Shown: positions 1 through 9,619, counted from the first letter of the stretch. The stretch is DNA of 64,000 bases from Thalassospira profundimaris (GCF_003326795.1 NZ_JPWI01000011.1:1-64000), one strand, 5' to 3'. The notes: generated by a model not told the origin, from the sequence alone. Made by a program: numbers and translations.

Positions 1-28
1 GTGCTCTACCAGGCTGAGCTACGCTCCG
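1..28 (-). tRNA. tRNA 5' part, probably tRNA-Pro (cut by window edge)
   Basis: Read on the minus strand, positions 28 to 1 give a 7-nt acceptor strand (CGGAGCG), TA, and a D-arm with GCTC/GAGC around AGCCTGGTA, the standard first 28 bases of a tRNA. The anticodon is outside the window. A first base C is characteristic of bacterial tRNA-Pro, and the D-loop with CCTGG also fits proline; the amino acid is an inference. Confidence 0.7.
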
Positions 29-127
29 TCATTCTGCGAAGCCGGGTGATACTGGTTTCTGGAAGATGAAGCAAGATATTTTTGCGTCAAACCCGAACGA
101 CCCCGGCATGCAATATGGGTATGGCCC

Positions 128-1165
128 TTAATAAGGGCGGGAAATACAGAATTCCACAGCTTCGATCATGGCATCCTTGATGGCGCCATCTTCAAAGCGT
201 GACAGTGTTTCAATCGCCATCTGACCATATTCGCGGGCGCGATCCATTGATGCGTCCAGTGCATCATATTTGCGGATCAGGGTCTGGGCGCGGTCGAGAT
301 CACCCTCCTCGAAATTCTGGTCTTCCATGCAGCGACGCCAGAATGCTTTTTCTTCGTCGTCACCCTTGGCATAGGAAATGATCACCGGCAGTGTTACCTT
401 GCCGTCGCGGAAATCATCGCCAACGGTTTTGCCAAGCGTTGCCTGATGGGCTGAATAATCAAGGACATCGTCGATCAGCTGGAAGGCAGTACCAAGATAG
501 ATGCCATACAGACGAAGGGCCTCCTCGTCCTCGGCCGAACGGTTGGCAATCACGGCACCAATCTGGGACGCGGCACCAAAGAGGGCAGCCGTCTTGGCGG
601 TAATGACCTCAAGATAGGCTTCTTCGGACGTGCTCATGTCATTGGCGGTCGACAGCTGAAGAACTTCGCCCTCGGCAATGACGGCGGATGCCTGAGCCAG
701 AATATCCAGAACGCGTAGCGATCCGGTTTTGACCATGACGACAAAGGCGCGCGCAAACAGGAAGTCACCGACCAGAACGCTTGCTTCGTTTCCAAACAGG
801 GCATTTGCCGATGCCTGACCACGGCGCAGCTGGCTTTCATCGACCACGTCATCATGCAGAAGGGTTGCAGTGTGAATGAATTCAACGCAAGCCGCCAGAT
901 CAACCGCATCGGGACCGTCGCCATAGCCGCAAAGGCGGGCAGAAGCCAATGTAAGCATCGGGCGCATGCGTTTGCCGCCTGCTGCGACAAGATGTGTAGC
1001 CAATTGCGGAATCAGGGCGACTTCGCTGTGCATATTGTCGATGATCACCTGATTGACGCGTTTCATATCGGCGTCAACAAGATTGACCAGTGAATCAAGG
1101 CTCGGCTGAGTCTTAGGCTGCGGTGCGGTATTGGTCACGCTGTATTCCGACTTTTTCAATGGCAT
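128..1165 (-). CDS. ispB: Polyprenyl diphosphate synthase (octa/decaprenyl)
   Basis: Trans-isoprenyl diphosphate synthase that extends FPP/GGPP with IPP to make the quinone side chain. Both aspartate-rich motifs are intact: DDVVDESQLRR (first, about residues 105-115) and LIDDVLDY (second, about 230-237), with GGKRMRP for IPP binding near residue 63. The 345-aa length fits the family. I start at the ATG at 1165 (MPLKKSEY); an upstream in-frame start at 1219 and a GTG at 1138 are possible. Side-chain length (8 or 10 isoprenes) cannot be read from sequence; alphaproteobacteria usually make Q10. Divergent from the DUF2007 gene across about 250 bases. Confidence 0.9.
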   Translation of the reverse strand: MPLKKSEYSVTNTAPQPKTQPSLDSLVNLVDADMKRVNQVIIDNMHSEVALIPQLATHLVAAGGKRMRPMLTLASARLCGYGDGPDAVDLAACVEFIHTATLLHDDVVDESQLRRGQASANALFGNEASVLVGDFLFARAFVVMVKTGSLRVLDILAQASAVIAEGEVLQLSTANDMSTSEEAYLEVITAKTAALFGAASQIGAVIANRSAEDEEALRLYGIYLGTAFQLIDDVLDYSAHQATLGKTVGDDFRDGKVTLPVIISYAKGDDEEKAFWRRCMEDQNFEEGDLDRAQTLIRKYDALDASMDRAREYGQMAIETLSRFEDGAIKDAMIEAVEFCISRPY

Positions 1166-1308
1166 CTTCGCTGCCTGAATTCGGCGAAGATCGCAAATAA
1201 CACCAGGCGGCCTCAACATAGATAGGCCAAGGCATCATGGTCAAGTGGACAAATGTCATCAGGGCATGCATGAATCTTGCGATAAATTGCGGTTTTGTCG
1301 GTAGAATT

Positions 1309-1338
1309 TTGAAAACCCTGTCTGCAAACCCCTACATT
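1309..1338 (+). promoter_or_regulatory. Candidate sigma70 promoter upstream of the DUF2007 gene
   Basis: TTGAAA (1309-1314) and TACATT (1333-1338) are separated by 18 bases, about 80 bases before the ATG at 1420. Visual match only; the -10 box is overlapped by a second AT-rich alternative (TATATT, 1338-1343). Confidence 0.3.
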
Positions 1339-1419
1339 ATATTACATATCGTCAGTTCTTGTGAGCCCGATCCAAAGGTGTAGGGGCGCCGGAGCTGCAA
1401 ACTTTCAGGGGAAAAGCAT

Positions 1420-1680
1420 ATGATCGAACTCTTTCGCAGCAATGATCCGATCGAACTGAGCTGGGCCCAGTCGGTCTTGGCGGACGAAGGAATCACCAGT
1501 CATATTTTTGATTATCACTCCAGCATCCTTGAAGGATCGATCGGCGCACTTTCCCGTCGCCTGATGGTCGATAACGAAGAAGAAAGCCGGGCGAAATACA
1601 TTCTCGATATTGCCAGACGCGATCTGGATGCCCATAACGCTGCCAATGATTCATCGCGTGACGCGATGGCACAGGAATAA
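1420..1680 (+). CDS. DUF2007 family small protein
   Basis: 86-aa soluble protein. The start MIELFRSNDPIELSWAQ and the centre IFDYHSSILEGS match the DUF2007 (putative signal-transducing) family, a small ferredoxin-like fold that occurs near tRNA methyltransferases in alphaproteobacteria. There is an AGGGG ribosome site before the ATG. The methyltransferase ATG follows 25 bases after the stop, so the two are probably cotranscribed. Biochemical role is unknown for the family. Confidence 0.8.
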   Translation: MIELFRSNDPIELSWAQSVLADEGITSHIFDYHSSILEGSIGALSRRLMVDNEEESRAKYILDIARRDLDAHNAANDSSRDAMAQE

Positions 1681-1705
1681 CCCGACATTCAGGACCATTG
1701 ACCGG

Positions 1706-2491
1706 ATGGCAAGTGCAGTTGCAACCATAGAAGTTCCCGACTTCCCCGAAGCCCGGATAAGCCACGATTATCTGTTGGGCGGGTCGGTGACGTTGAAACA
1801 GCCTGTTGACGGTTACCGCGCTGCCGTTGATGCGGTGTTGCTGGCAGCTGCTGTGTCGGTCAATTCCCATCGTGATGAGAAAATTCTCGATGTTGGTGCA
1901 GCTGTCGGATCGGCCGGGCTTTGTGTTGCCAAGCGTCTTGAAAACGCAAAGGTCACCGGGGTTGAACTGCAAGACGATCTCTATGCGCTGTTTTGTCGCA
2001 ACGTGATGGAAAACGGTTTGGCTGATCGGGTGACTCCGATCCACGGTGATATCAATAACGCAAGTCTGCCACTGGTTGCTGAAAGCTTTGATCAGGTCAT
2101 TTCCAATCCGCCCTATTACGCCGGGGGTACGCGTCCGGCCAATGAAAGCCGTGCCACGGCCCATCAGGAAGGCAGTGCGGATCTGAAAAACTGGATCGGG
2201 TTCTGTTTGAAGATGGTGCGTCAAAAGGGGCGCATTACCCTTGTTCACCGTGCAGATCATCTTGACCGGATTATCGGGCTTTTGCACGGGCGGGCCGGGG
2301 ACATGACAGTTTATCCGATTTGGAGCAAGGCTGATGCGGACGCACCGCTGCGTGTGATTGTTCAAGCCAGAAAAGGTGTTGCATCACCGCTGACCTTGCG
2401 TCGCGGACTTGTTCTTCATGATGCTGCGGGCACCTATTTGCCGCAAACCGATGAACTTTTGCGCAATCCCTTACCATTGCCCGGTTTCTAA
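1706..2491 (+). CDS. tRNA1(Val) A37 N6-methyltransferase-like SAM enzyme
   Basis: Class I SAM-dependent methyltransferase of the TrmN6/YfiC type. Seen: an N-terminal DYLLGGSVTLKQP segment, the SAM-binding loop ILDVGAAVGSAGLC, and the NPPYY catalytic motif of N6-adenine methylases at about residue 136. The start at 1706 (MASAVATIEV) gives 261 aa; the open frame extends upstream into the DUF2007 gene but without family similarity. Note that the usual DxGxGxG loop here reads DVGAAVGS. The substrate (A37 of tRNA-Val) is inferred from family membership. Confidence 0.85.
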   Translation: MASAVATIEVPDFPEARISHDYLLGGSVTLKQPVDGYRAAVDAVLLAAAVSVNSHRDEKILDVGAAVGSAGLCVAKRLENAKVTGVELQDDLYALFCRNVMENGLADRVTPIHGDINNASLPLVAESFDQVISNPPYYAGGTRPANESRATAHQEGSADLKNWIGFCLKMVRQKGRITLVHRADHLDRIIGLLHGRAGDMTVYPIWSKADADAPLRVIVQARKGVASPLTLRRGLVLHDAAGTYLPQTDELLRNPLPLPGF

Positions 2492-2566
2492 TTTGTGCAT
2501 ATTTGCATATAAGTGCGACATGGCTGCGGTCTTTGCCGCAGAAATCATGGTGCTTTGGGATCGGAC

Positions 2567-2791
2567 ATGCTGAGCTTTTCGAAAATCATTTTTACGGCCT
2601 TGGTCATCGTTGTCGTCTGGCAAGGCTTCAAGCTGTTTAACCGTGCCAAGCAGGTTTCCAGAAATGAGCAGCCCAAGCAAACCCGCCACCATAAAAAAGA
2701 ACAATCGGGTTCTGTCGCCCAGGAAATGGAAAAGTGCCCCGATTGCGGCGTTTACCATGCCGAAGGCAGCGCGCATCGTTGCGATGCCTGA
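2567..2791 (+). CDS. Small membrane protein with C-terminal zinc-ribbon half
   Basis: 74 aa. One N-terminal membrane helix (about residues 5-22, FSKIIFTALVIVVVWQGF), a basic linker, then a C-terminal CPDC...H...HRC cluster (about residues 57-72) that could bind one metal ion. Similar small PP0621-like membrane proteins with a zinc-binding tail are known in proteobacteria, function unknown. A weak ribosome site precedes the ATG. It lies between the methyltransferase and glyQ on the same strand. Confidence 0.7.
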   Translation: MLSFSKIIFTALVIVVVWQGFKLFNRAKQVSRNEQPKQTRHHKKEQSGSVAQEMEKCPDCGVYHAEGSAHRCDA

Positions 2792-3055
2792 TTTCTGCTT
2801 TTTTCCCAAGTTATCCGGAAAAAACCCGTTTGATCGGGATGTGTAAGACTTTGGGTGAAACTGCCCTGATTTTGCTTGGAATTCCCGCTCTGATCGCCGA
2901 TCTATATTGCTGCGATGCGGTATGAGACGGTGGGCGGGGATGCAAGGGTTGCAAATTCAGCGTGTCTCAGGGCTTTTGCGTTCTTGACCGCGAGGGGGCA
3001 GGGCGGTAGCTTGCCGCTCTAAATTTATAGACAACAGTAATAGAGAGTTCGCGCC

Positions 3056-3946
3056 ATGGCGCTCGACGGGTCGCAACGTCCCCCTTCATTCCAGGAAATC
3101 ATTCTTCGACTGCAAAGCTATTGGGCTGATCAGGGTTGTGTCATCCTGCAGCCATATGACTTGGAAGTCGGTGCCGGTACCTTCCATACCGCGACAACCT
3201 TGCGCGCGCTTGGTCCGGAAATCTGGAATGTGGCCTATGTGCAGCCCTGCCGTCGCCCGACCGATGGTCGTTACGGCGAGAACCCGAACCGTTTGCAGCA
3301 TTATTACCAGTTCCAGGTTCTGATGAAGCCGTCACCGGCCAATTCGCAGGATCTGTATCTTGGGTCGCTGAAACATCTGGGTATTGACCCGATGGCCCAT
3401 GATATCCGCTTTGTCGAAGATGACTGGGAAAGCCCGACCCTTGGTGCATGGGGCCTTGGCTGGGAAGTCTGGCTCGACGGGATGGAAGTCACCCAGTTCA
3501 CCTACTTCCAGCAGGTCGGCGGTTATGAATGTAACCCGGTCCCGGTCGAGCTGACCTATGGTCTGGAACGTCTGGCGATGTATATCCAGGGCGTGGAAAA
3601 CGTTTATGACCTTGATTACAATGGTCAGGGCGTGACCTATGGCGAAGTGTTCCTTCAGAACGAAGTTGAACAATCGACCTATAACTTTGAAGTCGCGAAC
3701 ACCGATATGCTGTTCGCTCACTTCAAGGATGCACAGGCCGAGTGTGCGGTGAATATCGAACGCGGTCTGGCACTTCCTGCCTATGAGCAGGCCATGAAAG
3801 CAAGCCATCTCTTTAACCTTCTTGATGCGCGCGGCGTAATTTCGGTTACCGAACGTGCGGCCTATATCGGTCGTGTTCGTGACATGTCGAAATCCTGCTG
3901 CGAAGCGTGGCTGCGGTCGCGCGGCCATCTGAAAGAGGAGGCATAA
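3056..3946 (+). CDS. glyQ: Glycyl-tRNA synthetase alpha subunit
   Basis: Catalytic subunit of the bacterial alpha2beta2 glycyl-tRNA synthetase, charging tRNA-Gly in the cytoplasm. 296 aa, the usual length. The N-terminus ([18 protein letters not shown]) and the class II core ([29 protein letters not shown]) are typical and intact. glyS starts 3 bases after the stop, so the pair is translated together. The 264 bases upstream have no gene; a weak hairpin (around GGGCGGTAGCTTGCCGCTC) lies just before the start, but I see no T-box or known riboswitch. Confidence 0.98.
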   Translation: MALDGSQRPPSFQEIILRLQSYWADQGCVILQPYDLEVGAGTFHTATTLRALGPEIWNVAYVQPCRRPTDGRYGENPNRLQHYYQFQVLMKPSPANSQDLYLGSLKHLGIDPMAHDIRFVEDDWESPTLGAWGLGWEVWLDGMEVTQFTYFQQVGGYECNPVPVELTYGLERLAMYIQGVENVYDLDYNGQGVTYGEVFLQNEVEQSTYNFEVANTDMLFAHFKDAQAECAVNIERGLALPAYEQAMKASHLFNLLDARGVISVTERAAYIGRVRDMSKSCCEAWLRSRGHLKEEA

Positions 3947-3949
3947 GTT

Positions 3950-6013
3950 ATGGCCGAGTTGCTGCTTGAACTGTTTTCCGAAGAAATTCCTGCCCGTATG
4001 CAGGCCCGTGCCGCTGAAGACCTGTCGAAACTGGTGACCGATGGCCTGAAGGCCGCTGATCTTGCCTTTGACAAGGTCGAAGCACTGGTAACCCCGCGCC
4101 GTTTGGCTCTGATCATTGACGGTCTTCCGGAAAAACAGCCTGACCTGCGCGAAGAACGCCGCGGTCCGCGTGCTGACGCTCCGGAAAAAGCCATTAGCGG
4201 CTTCCTTGCCGGAAATGGTGTGACCCTTGATCAATGTGAAAAGCGCGAAACCCCCAAGGGTGTTTTCCTCTTCGCCATTGTCGAGCAGAAAGGTCGCCCC
4301 GCATCCGACGTCCTGAAGGACATCATCGAAGATGCGATGAACAAACTGCCGTGGCCGAAATCCATGCGCTGGGCCGATCACAAGGTACGCTGGGTCCGTC
4401 AGCTTGACCGTATCCTGTGCCTGTTTGACGGCAAGGTGATCCCGGTATCCTATGGCCCGGTAACGGCTGGTGACAGCACTCGTGGTCATCGCTTCCTTGC
4501 ACCGGCTGAATTCAGCGTTGCCAATGGCGCGGACTACAAGGAAAAACTGCGCGCCGCCAAGGTCATGCTTGACCGTGAAGAGCGCAAGCAGGTCATTCTT
4601 GATGGTGCCAGGAAACTGGCCGCCGCAGAAGGGTTCACGCTTCTGGAAGATAACGGTCTTCTCGAAGAGGTGTGTGGTCTGGTTGAGTGGCCGGTGCCGG
4701 TTATGGGCAAGGTTGATGACCAGTTCATGGATATCCCGCGCGAAGTTCTTGAAACCTCGATGCGTGAACATCAGAAATATTTCGTTGTTGAAGACAAGGA
4801 CGGCAAGCTTGCCGCGCGCTTCATCACCATTTCGAACATGGTAACTGCTGACAACAACGCCAAGATCATTGCTGGTAACGAGCGTGTTCTGCGTGCGCGT
4901 CTGCATGATGCCAAGTTCTTCTGGGATCAGGATCGGAAAGTGACGCTGCAATCGCGTCTGCCGAAACTTGATAACATCGTCTTCCACGCCAAGCTTGGGT
5001 CGCTTGCAGAACGTGTTCTGCGTCTTCGTGGCCTTGCGCGTGAACTGTCTGCCGACATTCCCAATTGCAATGTCAAACTGGCAGACCGTGCGGCCGAGAT
5101 CGGCAAGGCCGACCTAGTGTCGCAGATGGTGTTCGAATTCACTGAACTTCAGGGACTGATGGGTAAATACTACGCCGAGAATGATGGCGAAGCCCCGGAA
5201 GTCGCCAATGCCATTGCTGAACATTATGCACCTGCCGGTCCGTCGGATAGCTGTCCGACTGCCCCGGTTTCTGTTGCTGTTGCACTGGCAGAGAAGCTCG
5301 ACACCCTTGCCGGGTTCTTTACCATCGACGAAAAACCGACCGGTTCAAAAGACCCGTTCGCGCTGCGTCGTGCGGCACTGGGCGTCATCCGTCTGGTTCT
5401 GGAAAACGGGTTGCGTATGCCGCTGCGTCGCGCATTCGCATTCGCGGTTTCCCAGTACCCGGCAGCCATTCGTCGTGACGAGGCGGTCGAAGACCTTCTG
5501 GCCTTCTTTGCTGACCGCCTGAAAGTCCATCTGCGTGAACAGGGGGTGCGCCATGATCTGGTGTCTGCTGTGTTCGCGCTGGATGGCGAGGACGATCTTG
5601 TCCGCCTGCTGGCCCGTGTTGAAGCGCTTTCCGATTTTGTCTCTGGTGAAAGCGGCGTCAACCTTATGGCCGGCTACAAGCGTGCGTCCAATATTCTGCG
5701 CATCGAAGAGAAAAAGGACGATATGTCCTATGACGCGGATGTTTCCGCATCTCTTCTGCGCGAGGAAGAAGAACGCAAGCTGTATGAGGCGCTCATTGAT
5801 GTCCGGCATAAGGCCCTGCCACTTCTGCGTGACGAGGATTATGCCGCGGCTATGACCGAATTTGCGCGGTTGCGTGAACCGGTCGATGCATTCTTCGAAA
5901 AGGTCACGGTAAATAGTGACAATGCAGACGAACGTGCCAACCGTCTCAAGCTGTTGGCACAAATTCGCACTGCGTTGCATGACATTGCCGACTTCTCGAA
6001 GATCGAGTCATAA
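3950..6013 (+). CDS. glyS: Glycyl-tRNA synthetase beta subunit
   Basis: tRNA-binding beta subunit, 687 aa, full length. The N-terminus MAELLLELFSEEIPARMQ is the family signature; the middle contains the degenerate HD-type segment (AVALAEKLDTLAGFF, SKDPFALRRAALG) and the C-terminus a DALR-like anticodon-binding region (NRLKLLAQIRTALHDIADFSKIE). Directly coupled to glyQ. No frameshift or missing block seen. Confidence 0.98.
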   Translation: MAELLLELFSEEIPARMQARAAEDLSKLVTDGLKAADLAFDKVEALVTPRRLALIIDGLPEKQPDLREERRGPRADAPEKAISGFLAGNGVTLDQCEKRETPKGVFLFAIVEQKGRPASDVLKDIIEDAMNKLPWPKSMRWADHKVRWVRQLDRILCLFDGKVIPVSYGPVTAGDSTRGHRFLAPAEFSVANGADYKEKLRAAKVMLDREERKQVILDGARKLAAAEGFTLLEDNGLLEEVCGLVEWPVPVMGKVDDQFMDIPREVLETSMREHQKYFVVEDKDGKLAARFITISNMVTADNNAKIIAGNERVLRARLHDAKFFWDQDRKVTLQSRLPKLDNIVFHAKLGSLAERVLRLRGLARELSADIPNCNVKLADRAAEIGKADLVSQMVFEFTELQGLMGKYYAENDGEAPEVANAIAEHYAPAGPSDSCPTAPVSVAVALAEKLDTLAGFFTIDEKPTGSKDPFALRRAALGVIRLVLENGLRMPLRRAFAFAVSQYPAAIRRDEAVEDLLAFFADRLKVHLREQGVRHDLVSAVFALDGEDDLVRLLARVEALSDFVSGESGVNLMAGYKRASNILRIEEKKDDMSYDADVSASLLREEEERKLYEALIDVRHKALPLLRDEDYAAAMTEFARLREPVDAFFEKVTVNSDNADERANRLKLLAQIRTALHDIADFSKIES

Positions 6014-6016
6014 ATA

Positions 6017-6069
6017 GGTCAAGGTTGCGGGGCTTTCCCCATCCGGGGAGGCCCAAAGGGGCCTTGACC
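6017..6069 (+). promoter_or_regulatory. Long structured leader between glyS and ppdK
   Basis: GGTCAAGG (6017-6024) pairs with CCTTGACC (6062-6069). Inside are TCCCC/GGGGA around ATCC and a competing hairpin AGGCCC-AAAG-GGGCCT (6049-6064) that shares the right arm. The element ends 18 bases before the ppdK ATG. It may be an mRNA structure controlling ppdK; there is no T-run, so it is not an ordinary terminator. Confidence 0.5.
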
Positions 6070-6087
6070 AGATGAGGAAAAGGCAAG

Positions 6088-8754
6088 ATGACCAAATGGG
6101 TGTACGGTTTCGGTGGCGGTAGCGCCGAAGGCCGTTCGGATATGCGTGAACTTCTGGGTGGCAAGGGCGCGAACCTTGCCGAGATGAGCAATCTCGGACT
6201 TCCTGTTCCGCCCGGCTTTACCATTACAACCGAAGTTTGCACGGCGTTTTATGACAATGACCGTGCTTACCCGGCTGGTCTGGATTCCGAAGTTGAAAAC
6301 GCGCTCGGCGCTGTTGAAAAGCTGGTCGGGCGCAAGTTTGGTGACGCGAAGGACCCGCTTCTTGTTTCGGTTCGCTCCGGTGCCCGTGCCTCGATGCCGG
6401 GCATGATGGACACGGTCCTTAACCTTGGTCTGAATGATGAAACGGTCGAAGGACTTGCAAAGGTTTCCGGTGATCGTCGTTTTGCCTATGACAGCTACCG
6501 CCGTTTCATCCAGATGTATGGCGATGTTGTTCTGGGTGTTGACCATTACCATTTCGAAGAAATCCTTGAGATGCACAAGGAAGACAAGGGCTATTCCCTT
6601 GATACCGAAATGGGTGCCGATGACTGGGCCGAAGTCGTTGGGCAATTCAAAAAGAAAGTCCAGAGCGAGCTTGATGCACCCTTCCCGCAGGACCCGCGCG
6701 AACAGCTATGGGGCGCGATCGGGGCTGTATTTGGCAGCTGGATGAATGCGCGTGCCAACACCTATCGTCGCTTGCACAATATCCCGGCAAGCTGGGGAAC
6801 GGCAGTCAACGTTCAGGCCATGGTGTTTGGCAATATGGGCGATGATTGCGCGACCGGTGTTTGTTTCTCGCGCAACCCGTCGACCGGTGAAAACCGCTTC
6901 TACGGTGAATATCTGATCAATGCACAGGGCGAAGATGTGGTTGCGGGCATCCGTACCCCGGCGCCGCTGACCAAGATTGAACGCGAAGAATCCGGTTCTG
7001 ATCTGACGTCGATGGAAGAAGCCCTTCCGGGTGTCTTTGGCGAGCTTTGCGATATCCGTGACAAGCTTGAATCCCATTACCGCGACATGCAGGACATGGA
7101 ATTCACCGTTGAATCGGGCAAACTATACATGCTTCAGACCCGTGCGGGTAAACGTACGGCCAAGGCTGCCCTTCGCATCGCGGTTGAAATGTGCCGTGAC
7201 GGTGTGATTTCGCAGGAAGATGCGTTGCGTCGTGTCGATCCGGCACAGCTTGATCAGTTGCTTCACCCGACCCTTGATCCGGATGCCGAACGCAAGGTCG
7301 TTGGCATGGGCCTTCCGGCATCGCCGGGCGCAGCATCAGGTCAGATTGTGTTTTCGGCCGAGTCCGCCGAAGAATGGGTTTCAAACAAGGGCCGCAAGGT
7401 CATTCTGGTGCGTATTGAAACCAGCCCCGAAGATATCGCTGGCATGCATGCTGCCGAAGGTATTCTGACATCTCGCGGAGGCATGACCAGTCACGCCGCC
7501 GTGGTGGCACGTGGTATGGGGACGCCTTGCGTTTGTGGTGCTGGTGCAGTCAAGATCGACTATGCCAACAAGACGATGATTTCCGGCGGCGTAACCCTGA
7601 AAGAGGGGGATGTCATCACCCTTGATGGCAGTACCGGCGAAGTCATGCTGGGCGAGGTCGCCACCCTTAAGCCCGATCTGTCTGGTGATTTTTCCCAGCT
7701 GATGGAATGGGCCGATGGTGTGCGTCGTCTGAAAGTTCGCACCAATGCTGAAACACCTGATGACGCCGAAACCGCACGCGGTTTCGGGGCCGAGGGTATT
7801 GGTCTTTGCCGTACCGAGCACATGTTCTTTGACCCGGCACGTATCATTTCCATGCGCGAGATGATCTTGGCCGAAACCGAGCAGGGGCGTCGTACTGCGC
7901 TCGATAAGCTTCTGCCTTATCAGCGTCAGGACTTTATTGATCTGTTCCGGATCATGAAGGGTCTTCCCGTGACGATCCGTCTGCTCGATCCGCCGCTTCA
8001 TGAATTCCTGCCCCATGGTGATGCCGAAATCGCCGAGGTGGCAAATGCAGCCGGTGTGTCCGAGGCGGTGGTAAAACGCCGTCTGCTTGATCTTGCCGAA
8101 GCCAACCCGATGCTGGGTCATCGCGGGTGCCGTCTTGGTATCAGCTATCCTGAAATCTATGAAATGCAGGCGCGCGCGATCTTTGAAGCAGCGATCGAAG
8201 TTTCAAGGGATGGCGGAGATCCGGTGATCCCGGAAATCATGATTCCGCTGATTGTCGGCAAGAAGGAACTTGAGATCCTCAAAGCCGCGATCATCAAGGT
8301 TGCTGCTGATGTCGAGACGGAGAAATCAGCCAAGCTGAACTTCCTTGTCGGCACGATGATTGAATTGCCGCGTGCGGCCCTGCGTGCGGGCGAGATTGCC
8401 GAAGAAGCCGAATTCTTCAGCTTCGGGACCAATGACCTCACCCAGACCACCTTTGGTCTGTCGCGTGATGATGCGTCGCGTTTCCTTGATACCTATATTG
8501 CCAAGGACATCTTCGCAGGTGACCCGTTTGTATCCCTTGATCAGGACGGAGTTGGTGAACTTGTTTCACTGGCCGCCGAGCGCGGTCGCGCAACCCGCAA
8601 GGACATCAAGCTTGGCATCTGTGGGGAGCATGGTGGCGATCCGGCATCCATTGCCTTCTGCGAGGCACAGGGACTGGATTATGTTTCCTGTTCCCCTTAC
8701 CGCGTGCCCATCGCACGTCTGGCTGCTGCGCAGGCGGCCCTTGCGCGCAAGTAA
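6088..8754 (+). CDS. ppdK: Pyruvate, phosphate dikinase
   Basis: Interconverts pyruvate, ATP and Pi with PEP, AMP and PPi. 888 aa, typical length. Order seen: N-terminal ATP-grasp nucleotide domain (GGKGANLAEM; VSVRSGARASMPGMMDTVLNLG), swivelling phosphohistidine domain with GGMTSHAAVVARGMG (catalytic His near residue 470), and C-terminal PEP/pyruvate TIM barrel with LCRTEHMFF and the catalytic cysteine in GICGEHGGDP. All key residues are present. AAGG ribosome site before the ATG. It gives the organism a reversible pyruvate-PEP step in glycolysis/gluconeogenesis. Confidence 0.98.
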   Translation: MTKWVYGFGGGSAEGRSDMRELLGGKGANLAEMSNLGLPVPPGFTITTEVCTAFYDNDRAYPAGLDSEVENALGAVEKLVGRKFGDAKDPLLVSVRSGARASMPGMMDTVLNLGLNDETVEGLAKVSGDRRFAYDSYRRFIQMYGDVVLGVDHYHFEEILEMHKEDKGYSLDTEMGADDWAEVVGQFKKKVQSELDAPFPQDPREQLWGAIGAVFGSWMNARANTYRRLHNIPASWGTAVNVQAMVFGNMGDDCATGVCFSRNPSTGENRFYGEYLINAQGEDVVAGIRTPAPLTKIEREESGSDLTSMEEALPGVFGELCDIRDKLESHYRDMQDMEFTVESGKLYMLQTRAGKRTAKAALRIAVEMCRDGVISQEDALRRVDPAQLDQLLHPTLDPDAERKVVGMGLPASPGAASGQIVFSAESAEEWVSNKGRKVILVRIETSPEDIAGMHAAEGILTSRGGMTSHAAVVARGMGTPCVCGAGAVKIDYANKTMISGGVTLKEGDVITLDGSTGEVMLGEVATLKPDLSGDFSQLMEWADGVRRLKVRTNAETPDDAETARGFGAEGIGLCRTEHMFFDPARIISMREMILAETEQGRRTALDKLLPYQRQDFIDLFRIMKGLPVTIRLLDPPLHEFLPHGDAEIAEVANAAGVSEAVVKRRLLDLAEANPMLGHRGCRLGISYPEIYEMQARAIFEAAIEVSRDGGDPVIPEIMIPLIVGKKELEILKAAIIKVAADVETEKSAKLNFLVGTMIELPRAALRAGEIAEEAEFFSFGTNDLTQTTFGLSRDDASRFLDTYIAKDIFAGDPFVSLDQDGVGELVSLAAERGRATRKDIKLGICGEHGGDPASIAFCEAQGLDYVSCSPYRVPIARLAAAQAALARK

Positions 8755-8775
8755 GATCGTTACAGGTAAATTCCG

Positions 8776-8808
8776 ACGGCGGCAGGGAAACTTGCCGCCG
8801 TTATTTTT
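8776..8808 (+). terminator. Rho-independent terminator of ppdK
   Basis: ACGGCGGCA (8776-8784) and TGCCGCCGT (8793-8801) form a perfect 9-bp stem around an 8-base loop, followed by TATTTTTTT. The right arm overlaps the stop codon of the convergent minus-strand gene. Confidence 0.9.
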
Positions 8809-9496
8809 TTCCGATTTCAGAATTCGGATCATTGCGCTGCGCGATATGCTTCATCACCAGCATCCCGCTGACCGACAGACCGAGTAATAACAGGACGATC
8901 CCACCGATCTTGAACATCTTTTCATACAGGATGGCACGGCGGAATTCGGCTTCTTGAAGATCGGTCATATGCGCAATGACTTCATCAAGGTGATCGCGAT
9001 AGCGTTCTTCGGGCTTGAGCGTGCTTTCATAGCGCACCGCGCGAAGCAGCATATTGACGCGTTCAACTGCATCGAAATAGTTCTCTTCGGTCATGCGCGC
9101 TTGCGCAAGCGTTGGACTAAGGCTTGGCTTTTCGCCAGCGCCCAGAAAATGTCCCGGATAATCTCTCAGATCAGGCCATTCATTTTCAATACAGTCGCTT
9201 ACCGAGGTCACGATCGAGCCACAGGGTACTATTTTCTGCGGATAGAAGCGTAACAATACGCCCTGTGCCATTTGCTTGATCTCGTTACCTTTACGGTTAT
9301 AGACCTGCGTAATGGTTGCCAGTTCGGCACTGGTATCTGCGATCGACATGTCCGAAACCGGTTTGTCGCTGATACCGGGTGGTTTTTGCTTGGCAGAAAT
9401 TGGCTGCGGGGATGCTACGATGACGCAGAATGCTGCGAACATCGTGATCACGTAGGGCGCGGCATGGCGCAGTTTCATTGTAAATACCTGTTTCAT
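8801..9496 (-). CDS. Hypothetical secreted/membrane-anchored protein
   Basis: 231 aa, function not recognised. N-terminal signal sequence (hydrophobic PYVITMFAAFCVIVA, cleavage likely near ISAKQ), a periplasmic alpha-helical region of about 150 aa with two cysteines (VPCGS, SDCIE) that could form a disulfide, and one C-terminal membrane helix (about residues 194-215, IGGIVLLLLGLSVSGMLVM) with a short polar tail. A second ATG at 9478 has the better ribosome site (AGG 8 bases upstream), so the real start may be there. It converges on ppdK and stands alone. Confidence 0.7.
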   Translation of the reverse strand: MKQVFTMKLRHAAPYVITMFAAFCVIVASPQPISAKQKPPGISDKPVSDMSIADTSAELATITQVYNRKGNEIKQMAQGVLLRFYPQKIVPCGSIVTSVSDCIENEWPDLRDYPGHFLGAGEKPSLSPTLAQARMTEENYFDAVERVNMLLRAVRYESTLKPEERYRDHLDEVIAHMTDLQEAEFRRAILYEKMFKIGGIVLLLLGLSVSGMLVMKHIAQRNDPNSEIGKK

Positions 9497-9548
9497 TCTG
9501 ATCTTAACATAAGGGGGATCTACCCTTTCGAACAGGCCCGAATGTGAA

Positions 9549-9573
9549 ACGGGCCCCGAAATTCGGGACCCGT
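9549..9573 (-). terminator. Hairpin downstream of ygfZ
   Basis: ACGGGCCCCGAA (9549-9560) pairs with TTCGGGACCCGT (9562-9573) with one mismatch. It lies 47 bases after the ygfZ stop. On the minus strand only a short T-run follows, so termination is likely but not certain. Confidence 0.5.
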
Positions 9574-9619
9574 GGCAAAGATATTCTGTCTGGCTAAAGT
9601 CAGGTTCGCCAAAGCATTG

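Noticed and set aside
3332-4987. 551-codon open frame on the minus strand across glyQ-glyS
   Set aside because: Antisense to two well-conserved genes; protein is low-information and His/Arg-rich, as expected from the opposite strand of GC-rich coding DNA.
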